Positions 1 through 9,509 are shown, counted from the stretch's first letter. The stretch is 64,000 nucleotides of DNA from Flavisphingomonas formosensis (GCF_009755815.1 NZ_WRPK01000004.1:186001-250000); one strand, 5' to 3'. A program made the numbers and translations. The notes: a model not told the origin generated them from the sequence alone.

Positions 1-2
1 GC

Positions 3-1349
3 TGCACACGGCCCGCGCAGCAGCTTCTCCCGAACGGGATCAATCCGGACGTCGCTTATTATCTTGCACCGAGCAAGGTGACGAACACGCAGCGCATCTT
101 CACCCAGGAGGCGCGCCTGCAATCGACCAATCCAAACGCGCCCATCACCTGGGTCGCGGGCCTCTTCTATCAGAAACAGCGCCAGATGAGTCGCGAGGAA
201 CTGGTCGATCCGCTGGGCAACAAGCTGTTCGAGCAGCTTTTCGGTCAGTCGCTGGAGGATTATTTTGGCGCGGCGGCCGAGAATGACGGCCCGATCCCGC
301 TCTACAACGGTATCGACAGCTATATCAATCAGTCGGTCGCGCATGAGAAGCAGATCGCGATTTTCGCCGACATCACCTGGCACATCACGGAACGGCTGAG
401 CGTGACAGCAGGCGGGCGTTACGCCAAGGTCGACTATAAATTCAGCAATTTCGCGGACGGTCCGCAAAATTACGGCTATACGAGCGCGTCCGGCAAAACC
501 AGCGAGAAGCCGTTCACGCCCAAGGCGAACATCTCCTTCCAGATCGATCGCGATAATCTTCTCTATTTCACCTATTCCAAGGGTTTCCGTCCAGGCGGTG
601 CAAATGCGCCGATTCCCTATGATGCGTGTTCAGATGATTTCGATAACCTCGGTATCACCGCCGCGCCTTCATCGTTCAAATCGGACACGGTTAACAGCTT
701 CGAGCTCGGATCGAAGAACAAGCTGTTCGATCGCAAGCTTTCGCTGGAAGCCAGCGTGTTCAACATCAATTGGAGCGGGATTCAGCAGTTCGTCACGCTG
801 AACCAATGCGCGATCCGCTATATCGACAATCTCGGCAAGGCGAGAGCGCGGGGTTTCGATCTCCAGGTCACCGCGCGGCCATTCCCCGGTATCACCTTAG
901 ACGCCTCGCTGGGCTATACGGACGCACGCTTCACCAAGACCGCCGCCTATCAGACCGATACCTCGATCCTCGCGATCAAGGGTGACAGCCTGGGCGGCGC
1001 CCCCTGGACCGCCGCGCTCGGCATCCAATATGATTTCAAGGCATTCGGAAACGATGCTTATGTGCGCGGCGATTATCAGTTCGCCAGCAAGGAAGGCCGG
1101 ATCAAGGAACGAGATCCCGCCGCGCTTGCGAGCTATGATCCCGGCCTCGTCGCTTCCGCGGCGACCCATTTCATAAGCCTGCGCTGGGGGGCGACGGTCG
1201 GCGGTGCGGATGTCTCGCTGTTCGTCGACAATCTACTCGACAATGCACCGCTGATCGATCGCACCCACAGCGGCATCGATACGGTGCTATTCACCGACAG
1301 CACTTGGCGGCCGCGGACGTTCGGTATCACGGCCTCGTATCGGATGTGA
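3..1349 (+). CDS. TonB-dependent receptor, C-terminal part (5' end outside window)
   Basis: The frame is open from the first bases of the window and ends with TGA at 1347-1349, so the plug domain and N-terminus lie upstream and only about 448 residues of beta-barrel are visible. The sequence shows alternating aromatic/polar strands of the kind LLYFTYSKGFRPGG, SLEASVFNINWSGIQ and ADVSLFVDNLLDN, typical of outer-membrane TonB-dependent receptors of the sphingomonad type. Such receptors import siderophores, vitamins or oligomers using TonB energy; the substrate cannot be read from this part. The protein ends ...TASYRM rather than in an aromatic residue. It converges on the polyamine block and is not in its operon. 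An in-frame GTG at 78 exists but is internal to the family's barrel and is not a credible start. Confidence 0.85.
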   Translation, partial: CTRPAQQLLPNGINPDVAYYLAPSKVTNTQRIFTQEARLQSTNPNAPITWVAGLFYQKQRQMSREELVDPLGNKLFEQLFGQSLEDYFGAAAENDGPIPLYNGIDSYINQSVAHEKQIAIFADITWHITERLSVTAGGRYAKVDYKFSNFADGPQNYGYTSASGKTSEKPFTPKANISFQIDRDNLLYFTYSKGFRPGGANAPIPYDACSDDFDNLGITAAPSSFKSDTVNSFELGSKNKLFDRKLSLEASVFNINWSGIQQFVTLNQCAIRYIDNLGKARARGFDLQVTARPFPGITLDASLGYTDARFTKTAAYQTDTSILAIKGDSLGGAPWTAALGIQYDFKAFGNDAYVRGDYQFASKEGRIKERDPAALASYDPGLVASAATHFISLRWGATVGGADVSLFVDNLLDNAPLIDRTHSGIDTVLFTDSTWRPRTFGITASYRM

Positions 1350-1358
1350 ACCCTGTCT

Positions 1359-1383
1359 CCCCTCTCCGTTTGCGGGAGAGGGG
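1359..1383. terminator. Hairpin between convergent genes (possible bidirectional terminator or repeat unit)
   Basis: Nine perfect base pairs (CCCCTCTCC at 1359-1367 with GGAGAGGGG at 1375-1383) around a 7-nt loop, in the 41-nt gap between the receptor stop and the aminotransferase stop. There is no clear U-run, and the same C-rich hairpin type occurs in interspersed repeats elsewhere in the window. The terminator role is therefore inferred from position only. Confidence 0.45.
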
Positions 1384-1390
1384 ATATGGA

Positions 1391-2701
1391 TTACGCCACG
1401 TCCTTCGCCACGGTGCGGAGCATGTCCACGATCCGGTCGACATGCTCCCGCGTCGCGATCAGCGGCGGGGAGAGGGCGATCGTATCCGCCGTGGCGCGGA
1501 CCAGCAGGCCAGCATCGAAGCAGCCATGGAACACCGCCTTGCCGCGCGCGCCCACCGCGCCATCGCGTGAGGCGAATTCGATTGCCGCGACGAAGCCGCA
1601 GGTGCGGATATCGACCACATGCGGCAGATCGCGGAGGCTGTGCACCGCATCCGCCCAATAGGGCGCGATCTCGGCCGCGCGATCGAACAGTCCTTCCTCG
1701 GCATAGGTATCGAGTGTCGCAATGCCCGCCGCCGCCGCCAGCGGATGGCCTGAATAGGTGTAGCCGTGGAACAGCTCGATGCCCGCCGGCGCATTGTCGA
1801 TCACCGCATCATGAACGAAATTGGCGACGCCGACCGCTCCCATCGGCACGGCGCCGTTGGTCAGGCCCTTGGCTGCGGTGATCAGATCGGGCGTCACGCC
1901 GAAAGCCTGCGCCGCGAACGGCGCGCCGAGCCGGCCGAATCCGGTGATCACCTCGTCGAAGATCAGCAATATGCCATGCTTCTCAGTGATTTCGCGCAGT
2001 CGCTCCAGATAGCCGACCGGCGGCGGCAGCACGCCCGTCGATCCCGCCATGGGCTCGACGATCACCGCTGCGATTGTCTCTGCGCCATGCAGGTTGACCA
2101 GGTCTTCCAGCGCATCCGCCAAATGCGCGCCCCAGCCTGGCTGTCCCTTCGTGAAGGCCTGCTCGGCGAGATTATAGGTATGCGGCAGATGATCGACACC
2201 GGGCAGCGTCAGATAATGGCGCCGGTTGCCGACGATGCCGCCCACCGACACGCCGCCGAAATTGACGCCATGATAGGCGCGCGCGCGGCCGATCAGCCGG
2301 GTACGCGATCCCTGTCCGATCGCACGCTGGTAGGCGAGCGCGATCTTGAGGGCGGATTCCACGGATTCCGATCCGGAGTTGGTGAAGAACACATGGTCGA
2401 GCCCGTCGGGCAGGATGCCGGCCAGCTTGGTCGCCAGCTGGAAGGCGAGGGGGTGCGCAAGCTGGAAGGTCGGCGCGAAATCCAGCACCTCGGCCTGCGC
2501 CTTGATCGCCTCGACGATCTTCGGCCGGTTATGTCCCGCGTTGACGCACCACAGGCCCGCCGTGCCGTCCAGCACTTCGCGTCCGTCGGGTGTCCAGTAG
2601 CTCATGTCCTTTGCGCGTGCGAACATGCGCGGATCCGCCTTGTAGCCGCGATTGTCCGTAAACGGCATCCAGAAGGCGGAGAGATCGTTGGGGATGGTCA
2701 T
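1391..2701 (-). CDS. Class III omega-aminotransferase (beta-alanine/omega-amino acid--pyruvate type)
   Basis: PLP-dependent fold-I aminotransferase of 436 residues. Visible family features are TNSGSES (108-113) in the phosphate/PLP region, FDEVITGFGR with Asp249, the Schiff-base lysine in TAAKG (Lys278), and the C-terminal motif HGYTYSGHP. It resembles omega-amino acid--pyruvate transaminases acting on terminal amines such as beta-alanine, GABA or putrescine. ATG at 2701 was chosen because homology begins there (MTIPNDLSAFW); in-frame codons upstream run through a repeat. It is the last gene of the minus-strand polyamine block and sits 139 nt behind a glutamine-synthetase-like gene, with a repeat between. 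Exact substrate is not determinable. Confidence 0.85.
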   Translation of the reverse strand: MTIPNDLSAFWMPFTDNRGYKADPRMFARAKDMSYWTPDGREVLDGTAGLWCVNAGHNRPKIVEAIKAQAEVLDFAPTFQLAHPLAFQLATKLAGILPDGLDHVFFTNSGSESVESALKIALAYQRAIGQGSRTRLIGRARAYHGVNFGGVSVGGIVGNRRHYLTLPGVDHLPHTYNLAEQAFTKGQPGWGAHLADALEDLVNLHGAETIAAVIVEPMAGSTGVLPPPVGYLERLREITEKHGILLIFDEVITGFGRLGAPFAAQAFGVTPDLITAAKGLTNGAVPMGAVGVANFVHDAVIDNAPAGIELFHGYTYSGHPLAAAAGIATLDTYAEEGLFDRAAEIAPYWADAVHSLRDLPHVVDIRTCGFVAAIEFASRDGAVGARGKAVFHGCFDAGLLVRATADTIALSPPLIATREHVDRIVDMLRTVAKDVA

Positions 2702-2725
2702 AGGGGCCTCACGATATTCTATATT

Positions 2726-2836
2726 CTCCCTCGCCCGCTTGCGGGAGAGGGCCGGGCAGAGGGAAGTTCTTCTCTTCTTCGGCGTCGGTCGCAGGACGTC
2801 CACTCGTTCCCTCACCCCGGAGGAGAGAGGGAGAGA
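2726..2836. repeat. Interspersed hairpin repeat inside the polyamine operon
   Basis: Two C/G-rich hairpin units, CCCTCGCCCGCTTGCGGGAG-like at about 2728-2751 and CCCTCACCCCGGAGGAGAG-like at about 2809-2831, with opposed sequence, lie between the two minus-strand genes. The arrangement is that of a REP-type doublet. It would form structure in the polycistronic mRNA. Confidence 0.5.
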
Positions 2837-2840
2837 TGGG

Positions 2841-4193
2841 TCAAACCTTCAGCAGCAGGTGATCGCGCTCCCAAGAACTGATCACCCCTTCATAGGCGCG
2901 CAATTCATCCGCCTTGATCAGGTGGAAGGCGTGGACGAAACGTTCGCCGAGCAGTTCGATCACCGGCTCGCATTTCAGCATCCGATCCAACGCGTCATCG
3001 AGATTGCGGGGCAGGGTGCGATCATGGAGATAGGCATTGCCCTCGACCATGGGTGCCGGCTCGATATCGTCCCGCATGCCGATATAGCCGCAGACCAGCG
3101 CCGCCGCAGCCGCCAGATAGGGATTGGCATCCGCGCCCGGGACCCGCGTCTCGACCCGCGTATTCTGCGCGTCGGTGATCGGCACCCGCAGTCCGCAGGA
3201 GCGATTGTCATAGCCCCATTGCAGGTTGATCGGTGCCGAGAAGCTGGGCCGCATCCGACGGAAACTGTTGACGTTGGGCGCAAACAGAGGCGCGACCTCT
3301 GGCAGCAGCTTCTGGAGGCCGCCGACGAAGTGGCGGAACAGTGGCTTGAGATTCTTCGGTCCCGCGCCGAACAGGTTCTTGCCGCTCTCCTTCTCCACCA
3401 TCGAAATGTGGATGTGCATCGCGCTGCCGGGCTGGTTTTCCATCGGCTTGGCCATGAAGGTGGCGTAGACGCCATTCTTCAACGCCACCTGCCGCACGAT
3501 CCGCTTGAAGATGATCACCTGGTCGCACAGGTGCACCGGATCGCCATGATTGAAGTTGATCTCCAGCTGCGCGGTGCCGGCTTCGTGGATCATCGTGTCG
3601 AGGTGGAGCGAGGCCGCCTCGGCATATTCGTAGATCTCTTCGATCAGATCCTCATATTCATTGATCGCCTCGAGACCATAAGGCTGCGGCGCCGTCTCGG
3701 CGCGTCCGGTGCGGCCCGGCGGCGGTACCAGCGGCAGGTCGGGATCGTGATTCTGCTGGGTCAGGTAGAATTCCAGCTCCGGCGCGATCACCGGCTGCCA
3801 GCCCTTCTCCTCGTACAGCGCGATCACCTTCTTCAGCACGTGGCGCGGCGCGATCTCGAACGGCCCGCCGCCACCCTTGTAATGGGCGTCGGCGAACACG
3901 AAGGCGGTGGGCGTCTTGAAGCCGGGGGCCACGCACAGCGTTTCCGGATCGGGATGCAGCGAGACGTCCGGATCGCTGTAGGATTTACTGTCCTTTTCCT
4001 CGTCCGCATATTCGCCGGTCACCGTCACCGAAAATACGCTCGACGGCATGCGCAGCGAGTCGTTCTTCACCGAATCGATGAACTTGTTCGCCGGCCAAAC
4101 CTTGCCACGAATGACGCCGTTCATGTCGGGCACGAGGCATTCCACCTCGCTGATCCGGTTTTCCGCTATCCAGTCCTTGATGCTTCGGCTCAT
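2841..4193 (-). CDS. Glutamine synthetase family ligase (glutamate--putrescine ligase-like), copy 2
   Basis: Full-length 450-residue type I GS-fold enzyme. The catalytic region shows APELEFYL, KPMENQPGSAMHIHIS (metal/ATP site) and NRSCGLRVP followed by ETRVPGADANPYL. Within a polyamine cluster this family (PuuA-like) ATP-dependently couples glutamate to an amine as the first step of gamma-glutamylated catabolism. ATG at 4193 follows a purine-rich stretch (GGGACGGGAACGGA). It lies 48 nt after the upstream aminotransferase gene. A second GS-like gene sits in the same block (9510-10907), so substrates may be divided between them. The N-terminus includes MNGVIRGK, seen in PuuA-like rather than housekeeping GlnA proteins. 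Confidence 0.85.
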   Translation of the reverse strand: MSRSIKDWIAENRISEVECLVPDMNGVIRGKVWPANKFIDSVKNDSLRMPSSVFSVTVTGEYADEEKDSKSYSDPDVSLHPDPETLCVAPGFKTPTAFVFADAHYKGGGGPFEIAPRHVLKKVIALYEEKGWQPVIAPELEFYLTQQNHDPDLPLVPPPGRTGRAETAPQPYGLEAINEYEDLIEEIYEYAEAASLHLDTMIHEAGTAQLEINFNHGDPVHLCDQVIIFKRIVRQVALKNGVYATFMAKPMENQPGSAMHIHISMVEKESGKNLFGAGPKNLKPLFRHFVGGLQKLLPEVAPLFAPNVNSFRRMRPSFSAPINLQWGYDNRSCGLRVPITDAQNTRVETRVPGADANPYLAAAAALVCGYIGMRDDIEPAPMVEGNAYLHDRTLPRNLDDALDRMLKCEPVIELLGERFVHAFHLIKADELRAYEGVISSWERDHLLLKV

Positions 4194-4241
4194 GATTCCG
4201 TTCCCGTCCCTGTTCGCGCGCTGGATAGAGAGAGGGGGATG

Positions 4242-5669
4242 CTAAAGACCCGGTTCGGCTCCTTCGCTCACCTCCAGCGGCAGGGGGGCGGCAAGATGGG
4301 CCAGCGTTTCCTGCGCGTCGTCCAGCGCGGCACCGATGATCGCGATCATGCGATCCACCTCTTCATGCGTGATCACGAAGGGCGGGCACATCACGATCGA
4401 ATCCCGGATCGCGCGCACCATCAGCCCGCCGGCGATGCAGGCGTCACGAACCACCGGCCCGGCCTTCCCCTCGGTGCCGCCGAAGCGCTGGTTGGTGCCC
4501 TTCCTGCTGACGATCTCGACCGCGCCGATCAGCCCCATCGAGCGCGTTTCACCGACCAGCGGATGCGCGTCGAGCCGCTTTAGCGCCTGCGCGAAATAGG
4601 GTCCGATGTCGTCACGCACGCGATCGACGAGATGTTCGCGCTCGAGGATCTCTATGTTACGCAACGCAACGGCAGCCGATACGGGGTGGCCCGAATAGGT
4701 GTAGCCATGAACGAAATCGTCGTCGACGGAGCGGAGCGTCTCGACGATCTCATGGCTGACGCCCGTCGCCGAGATCGGAAGATAGCCCGAGGAGAGGCCC
4801 TTCGCCATGCTGACGATGTCTGGCGTATAGCCGAATTTCTGGAAGCCGAACCATTCGCCCAGCCGGCCGAAACCGGTGATCACTTCATCCGATACCAGCA
4901 ATATTCCATATTTGCGGCAGATCGCCTCGACACGCTGCCAGTAACCGGGCGGCGGGATGATCACGCCGCCCGCGCCTTGCACCGGCTCGCCGATGAAGGC
5001 GGCAACCTTCTCGGGGCCGACGGCAAGGATGCGATCCTCGATATCCTGCGCAGCGCGCGCGGCGAAGGCTTCCGGATCCTCGCCAAAGCCTTCGCCGAAG
5101 GCATAGGGCTGCATCACATGCTCGATGCCGGGGATCGGCAGGCCGCCCTGCGCATGCATGAACGTCATGCCGCCGAGGCTCGCGCCGGCCACGGTCGAGC
5201 CGTGATAGGCGTTGCGCCGGCTGATGAAGATGCTGCGTTCGGGCTGGCCTTTGATCGCCCAGTAGGTGCGGACGAGCCGGAAGACGGTATCGTTCGATTC
5301 CGAGCCCGAGCTGTTGAAGAAGATATGCTGCAGATCGCCACCCAGCAGCCCGGCGATCTTGGCCGCCAACTCCACCGCGGGCACCGTCGCCGTGCGGAAG
5401 AAGCTGTTGTAATAAGGCAGTTCCAGCATCTGCTGATGGGCCACATCCGCCAGTTCGGAACGCCCATAGCCCACATCGACGCACCATAGCCCCGCCATGC
5501 CGTCGAGGATCGCGTTGCCGTCCCCATCCCAGATGGTCGATCCTTCGGCGCGGGTGATGATGCGGCTGCCGCCGAGATCGCGGATCAGCTTGTAGCTCGC
5601 CTGGGCGGGCAGATGATGCGCGACATCGAGACGGCGGATCTCGGCGATGTCATAGTTGCGGCGGGTCAT
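4242..5669 (-). CDS. Class III aminotransferase (putrescine/GABA--pyruvate type)
   Basis: 475-residue PLP aminotransferase. Seen: FFNSSGSESND (118-127), YHGST (155-159), SDEVITGFGRLG with Asp261, and the PLP lysine in SMAKGLS (Lys290). The N-terminal HHLPAQASYKLI and overall length fit the SpuC/putrescine--pyruvate aminotransferase group, which oxidises putrescine or related amines to the aminoaldehyde with pyruvate as acceptor. ATG at 5669 is preceded by AGGAACG. The gene is 192 nt downstream of the puuD-like gene, and that gap is filled by a 111-bp inverted-arm repeat. It offers a direct transamination route parallel to the gamma-glutamyl route encoded beside it. Confidence 0.87.
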   Translation of the reverse strand: MTRRNYDIAEIRRLDVAHHLPAQASYKLIRDLGGSRIITRAEGSTIWDGDGNAILDGMAGLWCVDVGYGRSELADVAHQQMLELPYYNSFFRTATVPAVELAAKIAGLLGGDLQHIFFNSSGSESNDTVFRLVRTYWAIKGQPERSIFISRRNAYHGSTVAGASLGGMTFMHAQGGLPIPGIEHVMQPYAFGEGFGEDPEAFAARAAQDIEDRILAVGPEKVAAFIGEPVQGAGGVIIPPPGYWQRVEAICRKYGILLVSDEVITGFGRLGEWFGFQKFGYTPDIVSMAKGLSSGYLPISATGVSHEIVETLRSVDDDFVHGYTYSGHPVSAAVALRNIEILEREHLVDRVRDDIGPYFAQALKRLDAHPLVGETRSMGLIGAVEIVSRKGTNQRFGGTEGKAGPVVRDACIAGGLMVRAIRDSIVMCPPFVITHEEVDRMIAIIGAALDDAQETLAHLAAPLPLEVSEGAEPGL

Positions 5670-5740
5670 GATACGCGTTCCTGTGCGATATGGGATTGGT
5701 TTTCGTCGCCTTGAGGGGCGCGGTTTTTCCAGAAAACGCC

Positions 5741-5851
5741 GTCATCCCGACGAAAGTCGGGATCCATTCGCGCTTTGATGACGGAAGGTCGCATCGCTGC
5801 GCCAGTCCTTTCGCGGAGCGCTAAATGGATCCCGACTTTCGTCGGGATGAC
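5741..5851. repeat. 111-bp inverted-arm element, copy A
   Basis: Perfect 28-nt inverted arms (5741-5768 and 5824-5851; outer sequence GTCATCCCGACGAAAGTCGG). Each arm is itself a small hairpin (CCCGAC/GTCGGG). The total is 111 bp. A second copy of exactly 111 bp is at 57128-57238 and shares the right arm and the adjacent GCGGAGCGCT. There is no coding capacity. It lies between co-directional genes of the polyamine block. Confidence 0.85.
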
Positions 5852-5861
5852 GGATCGGAAA

Positions 5862-6638
5862 CTAGCCAACGCTTGCCTCCTTGCGCCCCGCGGTGCCGAT
5901 CCTTTCCCCACGCAGCATCCGCCCGAACAGACGGAACAGTTGCCGCGACTGGGCATCGGCGTCGCTCTGCCATTCCGGATGCCATTGCACCGCGACCACC
6001 GGCGCGCCATTGGGCTGCGCGGATACGGCCTCGATCACCCCGTCCGGCGCCTCGGCCTCGACGGCGAGGCCGGATCCGAGCGCACCGATGCCCTGAAAAT
6101 GCACGGAATTGACCCGCAGCCGATCTCGCCCGAGCCCGGTCGCCAGCATGCCGCCGGGCGTCAGCGTCACGTCGTGCGCATGGGCGAACATCGCGTCGAG
6201 CGATGCGCCTTCGGGGGCATGATGCGGCAGCAGGCGTCCCGGCGCGCTCAGGTCGCGCGCCAGCGTGCCGCCGAAGGCGACGTTGATCTCCTGGAAGCCG
6301 CGGCAGATGCCGAAGACCGGCTTGCCGAGCGCGATCATCGCGTCGATCATCGCCAGCGCCATCGCGTCGCGGCCGGGATCGAACGGGCCGACGCCGGGCC
6401 CCGGATCGCCATAATGTTCCGGCGCGACATTGGTGACGCTGCCGGTCAGCACCAGCCCGTCCAGCCGCGCCGCGATCGCCCTGGCGTCGACGATGTCGGG
6501 GCGGGCGGGGATCAGCAGCGCGTCGGCATCGGCATGCCTGGCCGGCGCCTCCAGATAGCGATCGATCACCACCTGCGCCGTCTCGCCTTCGAACGGACGG
6601 TTGGAAGCGGTGATGCCGATCAGCGGGCGCGCGGTCAT
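5862..6638 (-). CDS. puuD: Gamma-glutamyl-gamma-aminobutyrate hydrolase-like class I glutamine amidotransferase
   Basis: 258-residue peptidase C26/class I GATase domain. The nucleophile is Cys112 in FGICRGFQEIN, and the His220/Glu222 pair is in QWHPEW, completing the triad. PuuD enzymes release GABA and glutamate from gamma-glutamyl-GABA, the last step of the Puu pathway. ATG at 6638 overlaps the potA stop codon in an ATGA arrangement, which argues strongly for co-transcription and translational coupling with the transporter. Context with GS-like ligases and an aldehyde dehydrogenase supports the assignment; the precise glutamylated substrate is inferred. Confidence 0.85.
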   Translation of the reverse strand: MTARPLIGITASNRPFEGETAQVVIDRYLEAPARHADADALLIPARPDIVDARAIAARLDGLVLTGSVTNVAPEHYGDPGPGVGPFDPGRDAMALAMIDAMIALGKPVFGICRGFQEINVAFGGTLARDLSAPGRLLPHHAPEGASLDAMFAHAHDVTLTPGGMLATGLGRDRLRVNSVHFQGIGALGSGLAVEAEAPDGVIEAVSAQPNGAPVVAVQWHPEWQSDADAQSRQLFRLFGRMLRGERIGTAGRKEASVG

Positions 6639-7738
6639 GACAGCAGCACCGCCGGCGCGCGCGGGTGCCAGCTCAGCCACACCGGCTCGCCGCCCGAAAA
6701 ACCGCGCTCCTCGTAACGCGCGACGTTGGACCGCGTAACCTTGATCCGCCGCCCGCACGCGATCTCGACCTCGTAGAGCGTCTCGTTGCCGAGATAGGAG
6801 AGGTGGCGCACCACGCCGGGCACCACATTGGTCTCCTGCGGCGCGGCGGCGCCCTCGTCGCGATGAGCCATCGCGATCTTCTCGGGACGCAGCGCTGCCC
6901 AGACGGTGGCACCGGTCGCCCCGGTCACGCCGTGATCGAGATGGATCGGACCGCCCAGTTCCTCGGATTCGATCATCGCATGATCGGGCTCGTCGATGGT
7001 CAGCGTTCCTTCGAACAGGTTCACGCTGCCGATGAAGTCGGCGACGAAGCGGTTGTTGGGATATTCATAAAGGTCGGACGGCGCGGCTACCTGCTGCAGC
7101 ACGCCGCGATGCATCACGCCGCAGCGCGTCGCCATCGCCAGCGCCTCGTCCTGGTCGTGCGTCACCATGACGAAAGTGACGCCCACCTTCTCCTGGATCT
7201 GCGCCAGCTCGGAGCGCATCGCCTCGCGCAGCTTGGCGTCGAGTGCGGAGAGCGGTTCGTCGAGCAGGAGCACGCGCGGCCGCTTCACCAGCGCGCGGGC
7301 CAGCGCGACACGCTGTCGCTGGCCGCCGGAAAGCTGGTCGGGCTTGCGCTCCTCCAGCCCATCGAGCTTGACGAGCGCCAGCGCCTCGCGCACCCGCGCC
7401 TCGATCTCGTCTTTGGCCACCTTGTCGATGCGCAGGCCGTAGCCGACATTCGCCTTCACGCTCATGTGCGGGAAGACGGCGTAGGACTGGAACACCATGT
7501 TCACCGGCCGCTTGTTCGGCGGCACGCGGCTCATATCCTGGCCGTCGATGAGGATCTGTCCCTCGGTCGGCATCTCGAGCCCGGCGAGCATGCGCAGCAA
7601 GGTCGTCTTGCCGCAGCCCGACGGACCGAGCAGCGCGAAGAACTCGCCTTCGGCAATCTCCAGCGACACATCGTCCACTGCGGCGAAATTGCCGAAGCGC
7701 TTGGTGATATTCTGGATGGAGATCAACGTCTTGGCCAT
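6635..7738 (-). CDS. potA: Polyamine-type ABC transporter ATP-binding protein
   Basis: 367-residue ABC ATPase: Walker A GPSGCGKT (38-45), signature LSGGQRQR (136-143), Walker B LLLDEP (157-162) and H-loop VTHDQ. A C-terminal TOBE region of about 130 residues follows, as in PotA/PotG. It energises import through the two permeases encoded directly upstream (5-nt gap). ATG at 7738 was chosen on homology; the frame is open further upstream only as a shadow of potI. The stop overlaps the puuD-like start (ATGA). The substrate is likely putrescine/spermidine, judging from neighbours. Confidence 0.9.
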   Translation of the reverse strand: MAKTLISIQNITKRFGNFAAVDDVSLEIAEGEFFALLGPSGCGKTTLLRMLAGLEMPTEGQILIDGQDMSRVPPNKRPVNMVFQSYAVFPHMSVKANVGYGLRIDKVAKDEIEARVREALALVKLDGLEERKPDQLSGGQRQRVALARALVKRPRVLLLDEPLSALDAKLREAMRSELAQIQEKVGVTFVMVTHDQDEALAMATRCGVMHRGVLQQVAAPSDLYEYPNNRFVADFIGSVNLFEGTLTIDEPDHAMIESEELGGPIHLDHGVTGATGATVWAALRPEKIAMAHRDEGAAAPQETNVVPGVVRHLSYLGNETLYEVEIACGRRIKVTRSNVARYEERGFSGGEPVWLSWHPRAPAVLLS

Positions 7739-7743
7739 GAAGT

Positions 7744-8589
7744 TCAGGCGCCCCCTTCCGCCCGTGCGATATCCTTGCCCTGCATCCGGAGGCCGATCGC
7801 GGTCAGCACCACGGTGATCAGGATCAGCAAAGTCGACGCCGCGTTCACCTCCGGTGTCACCGAGAAGCGGACCATCGAATAGACCTTCACCGGGAAGGTC
7901 ACCGTGTCCGGGCCGGATGTGAAGAAGGTGATCACGAAATCGTCGAGGCTGAGCGTGAAGGCGAGCAGCGCGCCCGCCACCAGCGCGGGCCGCATGTGCG
8001 GCACCAGCACGTCCATGAACGCGCGCCACTCGCTGGCGCCGAGGTCCTTGGCGGCTTCCTCCAGCTCGCGGTTGAACGAGAGCAGCCGCGCCCGCACGAT
8101 CACCGCGACGAAGGGGAAGCTGAACGAGACGTGCGCGATGGTGATCGCGCCGAGGTCGAGCGGCCATGGCAGGTCGCTCGGCCAAGGCAGAATACGGCTG
8201 AAGAAGACCAGCATGGCGACGCCCATGCAGATTTCCGGCACGACGATCGGCAGCGCCAGCAGCCCCTCGAACACCGGCTTGCCGGGAAAGCGGAAACGCC
8301 ACATCGCAACGGCGACCAGCGCGCCGAGAATGACGCTGATCACGGTCGAGATCGCCGCGATGGTGAGCGAATTGACGAACGCCTCGATCAGCGCGTCGTC
8401 CTGGAACACCTGCGCATACCAGTCGAAGGTGAAGCCGGTCCAAACGATGTTGCGCCGGCTTTCGTTGAAGCTGAACGCGATCAGGGTGACGAGGGGTGCG
8501 TAGAGAAAGAAGGCGACGCCGGCGATCCACAGGCGCAGCGGCCAGCGGCGCAGATAGTCTAGCGGGGCGGGCGGCGACTTGCTGCTCAT
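7744..8589 (-). CDS. potI: Polyamine-type ABC transporter permease (PotI-like)
   Basis: 281-residue inner-membrane protein with an N-terminal membrane segment (about 17-40) and the binding-protein-dependent transport permease domain. The EAA-type loop is visible as EEAAKDLGASEWRAF. It belongs to the PotC/PotI side of the heterodimer. ATG at 8589 overlaps the potH stop (ATGA), indicating coupling. With PotH it forms the translocation pore driven by PotA. Confidence 0.88.
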   Translation of the reverse strand: MSSKSPPAPLDYLRRWPLRLWIAGVAFFLYAPLVTLIAFSFNESRRNIVWTGFTFDWYAQVFQDDALIEAFVNSLTIAAISTVISVILGALVAVAMWRFRFPGKPVFEGLLALPIVVPEICMGVAMLVFFSRILPWPSDLPWPLDLGAITIAHVSFSFPFVAVIVRARLLSFNRELEEAAKDLGASEWRAFMDVLVPHMRPALVAGALLAFTLSLDDFVITFFTSGPDTVTFPVKVYSMVRFSVTPEVNAASTLLILITVVLTAIGLRMQGKDIARAEGGA

Positions 8590-9449
8590 GCTTCGCCTCC
8601 CGCCTTTCTGCGCCGTGCCGCGACCAGCGTCTGCGCTGCGATGGCGAAGAAGGTCAGATACATGAGGATGAAGGACAGGGCGGATCCGAACGGCCAGTCA
8701 TTGGCGCGCTTGAAGTTCCGCTCGATCACGCTGGCGATCATCTGGCTGTCCGGGCCGCCGAGCAGGTCGGGCGTGAGGTAGGAGCCGAGCGCTGGGATGA
8801 AGGTGATCAGCAATCCCGAAAGGATGCCGGGCAATGCCAGCGGGATGACGATCTCGCGGATCGTGCGGATGTGCCCCGCGCCGAGATCGAGGCTGGCCTC
8901 CAGCAGCGACCGGTCCAGCCGGTCGAGTGCGGAGTAGAGCGGCAGCACGAGGAAGGGCAGGTTGACGTAGACTAGCCCGAGCACCACCGCGAAATTATTG
9001 TGCAGCAGCGGCAGCGGCCCGATGCCGATCCAGCCGAGCACGGTGTTCACATAACCCTCGGTTCTGAGAACTGCCATCAGCGCATAGGTGCGCACCAGCA
9101 GATTGGTCCAGAAGGGCAGCATGATCAGCAGCAACAGCCAGGCCTTGGCCTTGTCGGGCGCGAAGGTGATCGCGAGCGCGACCGGGAAGCCGACGATAAG
9201 GCAGAGGAAGGTCGTCAACGCCGCATAGACGATCGATTTGACGAAGATCGATATATAGACCGGATCGGCGATGCGCGCATAGTTGGAGAGCGTGCCGGTG
9301 ACGGCCACCTCCGTCATGCTGATGTTCTTGCCGAAGCTGTACGCCCAGATGATCGCCAGCGGCACGAGGAAGAAGAGCGTCAGCCAGAAGGCCGGCGGCG
9401 CGAAGGCGGTGAAGAAGGATCCGCGGGATTGCTTCCAATCCTGTTCCAT
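8586..9449 (-). CDS. potH: Polyamine-type ABC transporter permease (PotH-like)
   Basis: 287-residue permease with a membrane segment near residues 17-37 (LTLFFLVPLAIIWAYSF) and the EAA-loop equivalent EASLDLGAGHIRTIREI. ATG at 9449 is preserved by GGGGGA seven nucleotides upstream; an in-frame TTG at 9479 is less likely. It is the first transporter gene, 60 nt after the upstream GS-like gene. No PotF/PotD-type periplasmic binding protein gene lies beside it, which is unusual for this transporter class. Confidence 0.87.
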   Translation of the reverse strand: MEQDWKQSRGSFFTAFAPPAFWLTLFFLVPLAIIWAYSFGKNISMTEVAVTGTLSNYARIADPVYISIFVKSIVYAALTTFLCLIVGFPVALAITFAPDKAKAWLLLLIMLPFWTNLLVRTYALMAVLRTEGYVNTVLGWIGIGPLPLLHNNFAVVLGLVYVNLPFLVLPLYSALDRLDRSLLEASLDLGAGHIRTIREIVIPLALPGILSGLLITFIPALGSYLTPDLLGGPDSQMIASVIERNFKRANDWPFGSALSFILMYLTFFAIAAQTLVAARRRKAGGEA

Positions 9450-9509
9450 CAGCGGTCCCCCAACTCCGGCCCGGCCCAACCGAACGGTGAGAAACTGAGC
9501 GCCACCCCC

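Noticed and set aside
2652-4583. Long plus-strand open frame opposite the ligase and aminotransferase genes
   Set aside because: Low-complexity His/Arg/Asp-rich translation antisense to well supported genes.
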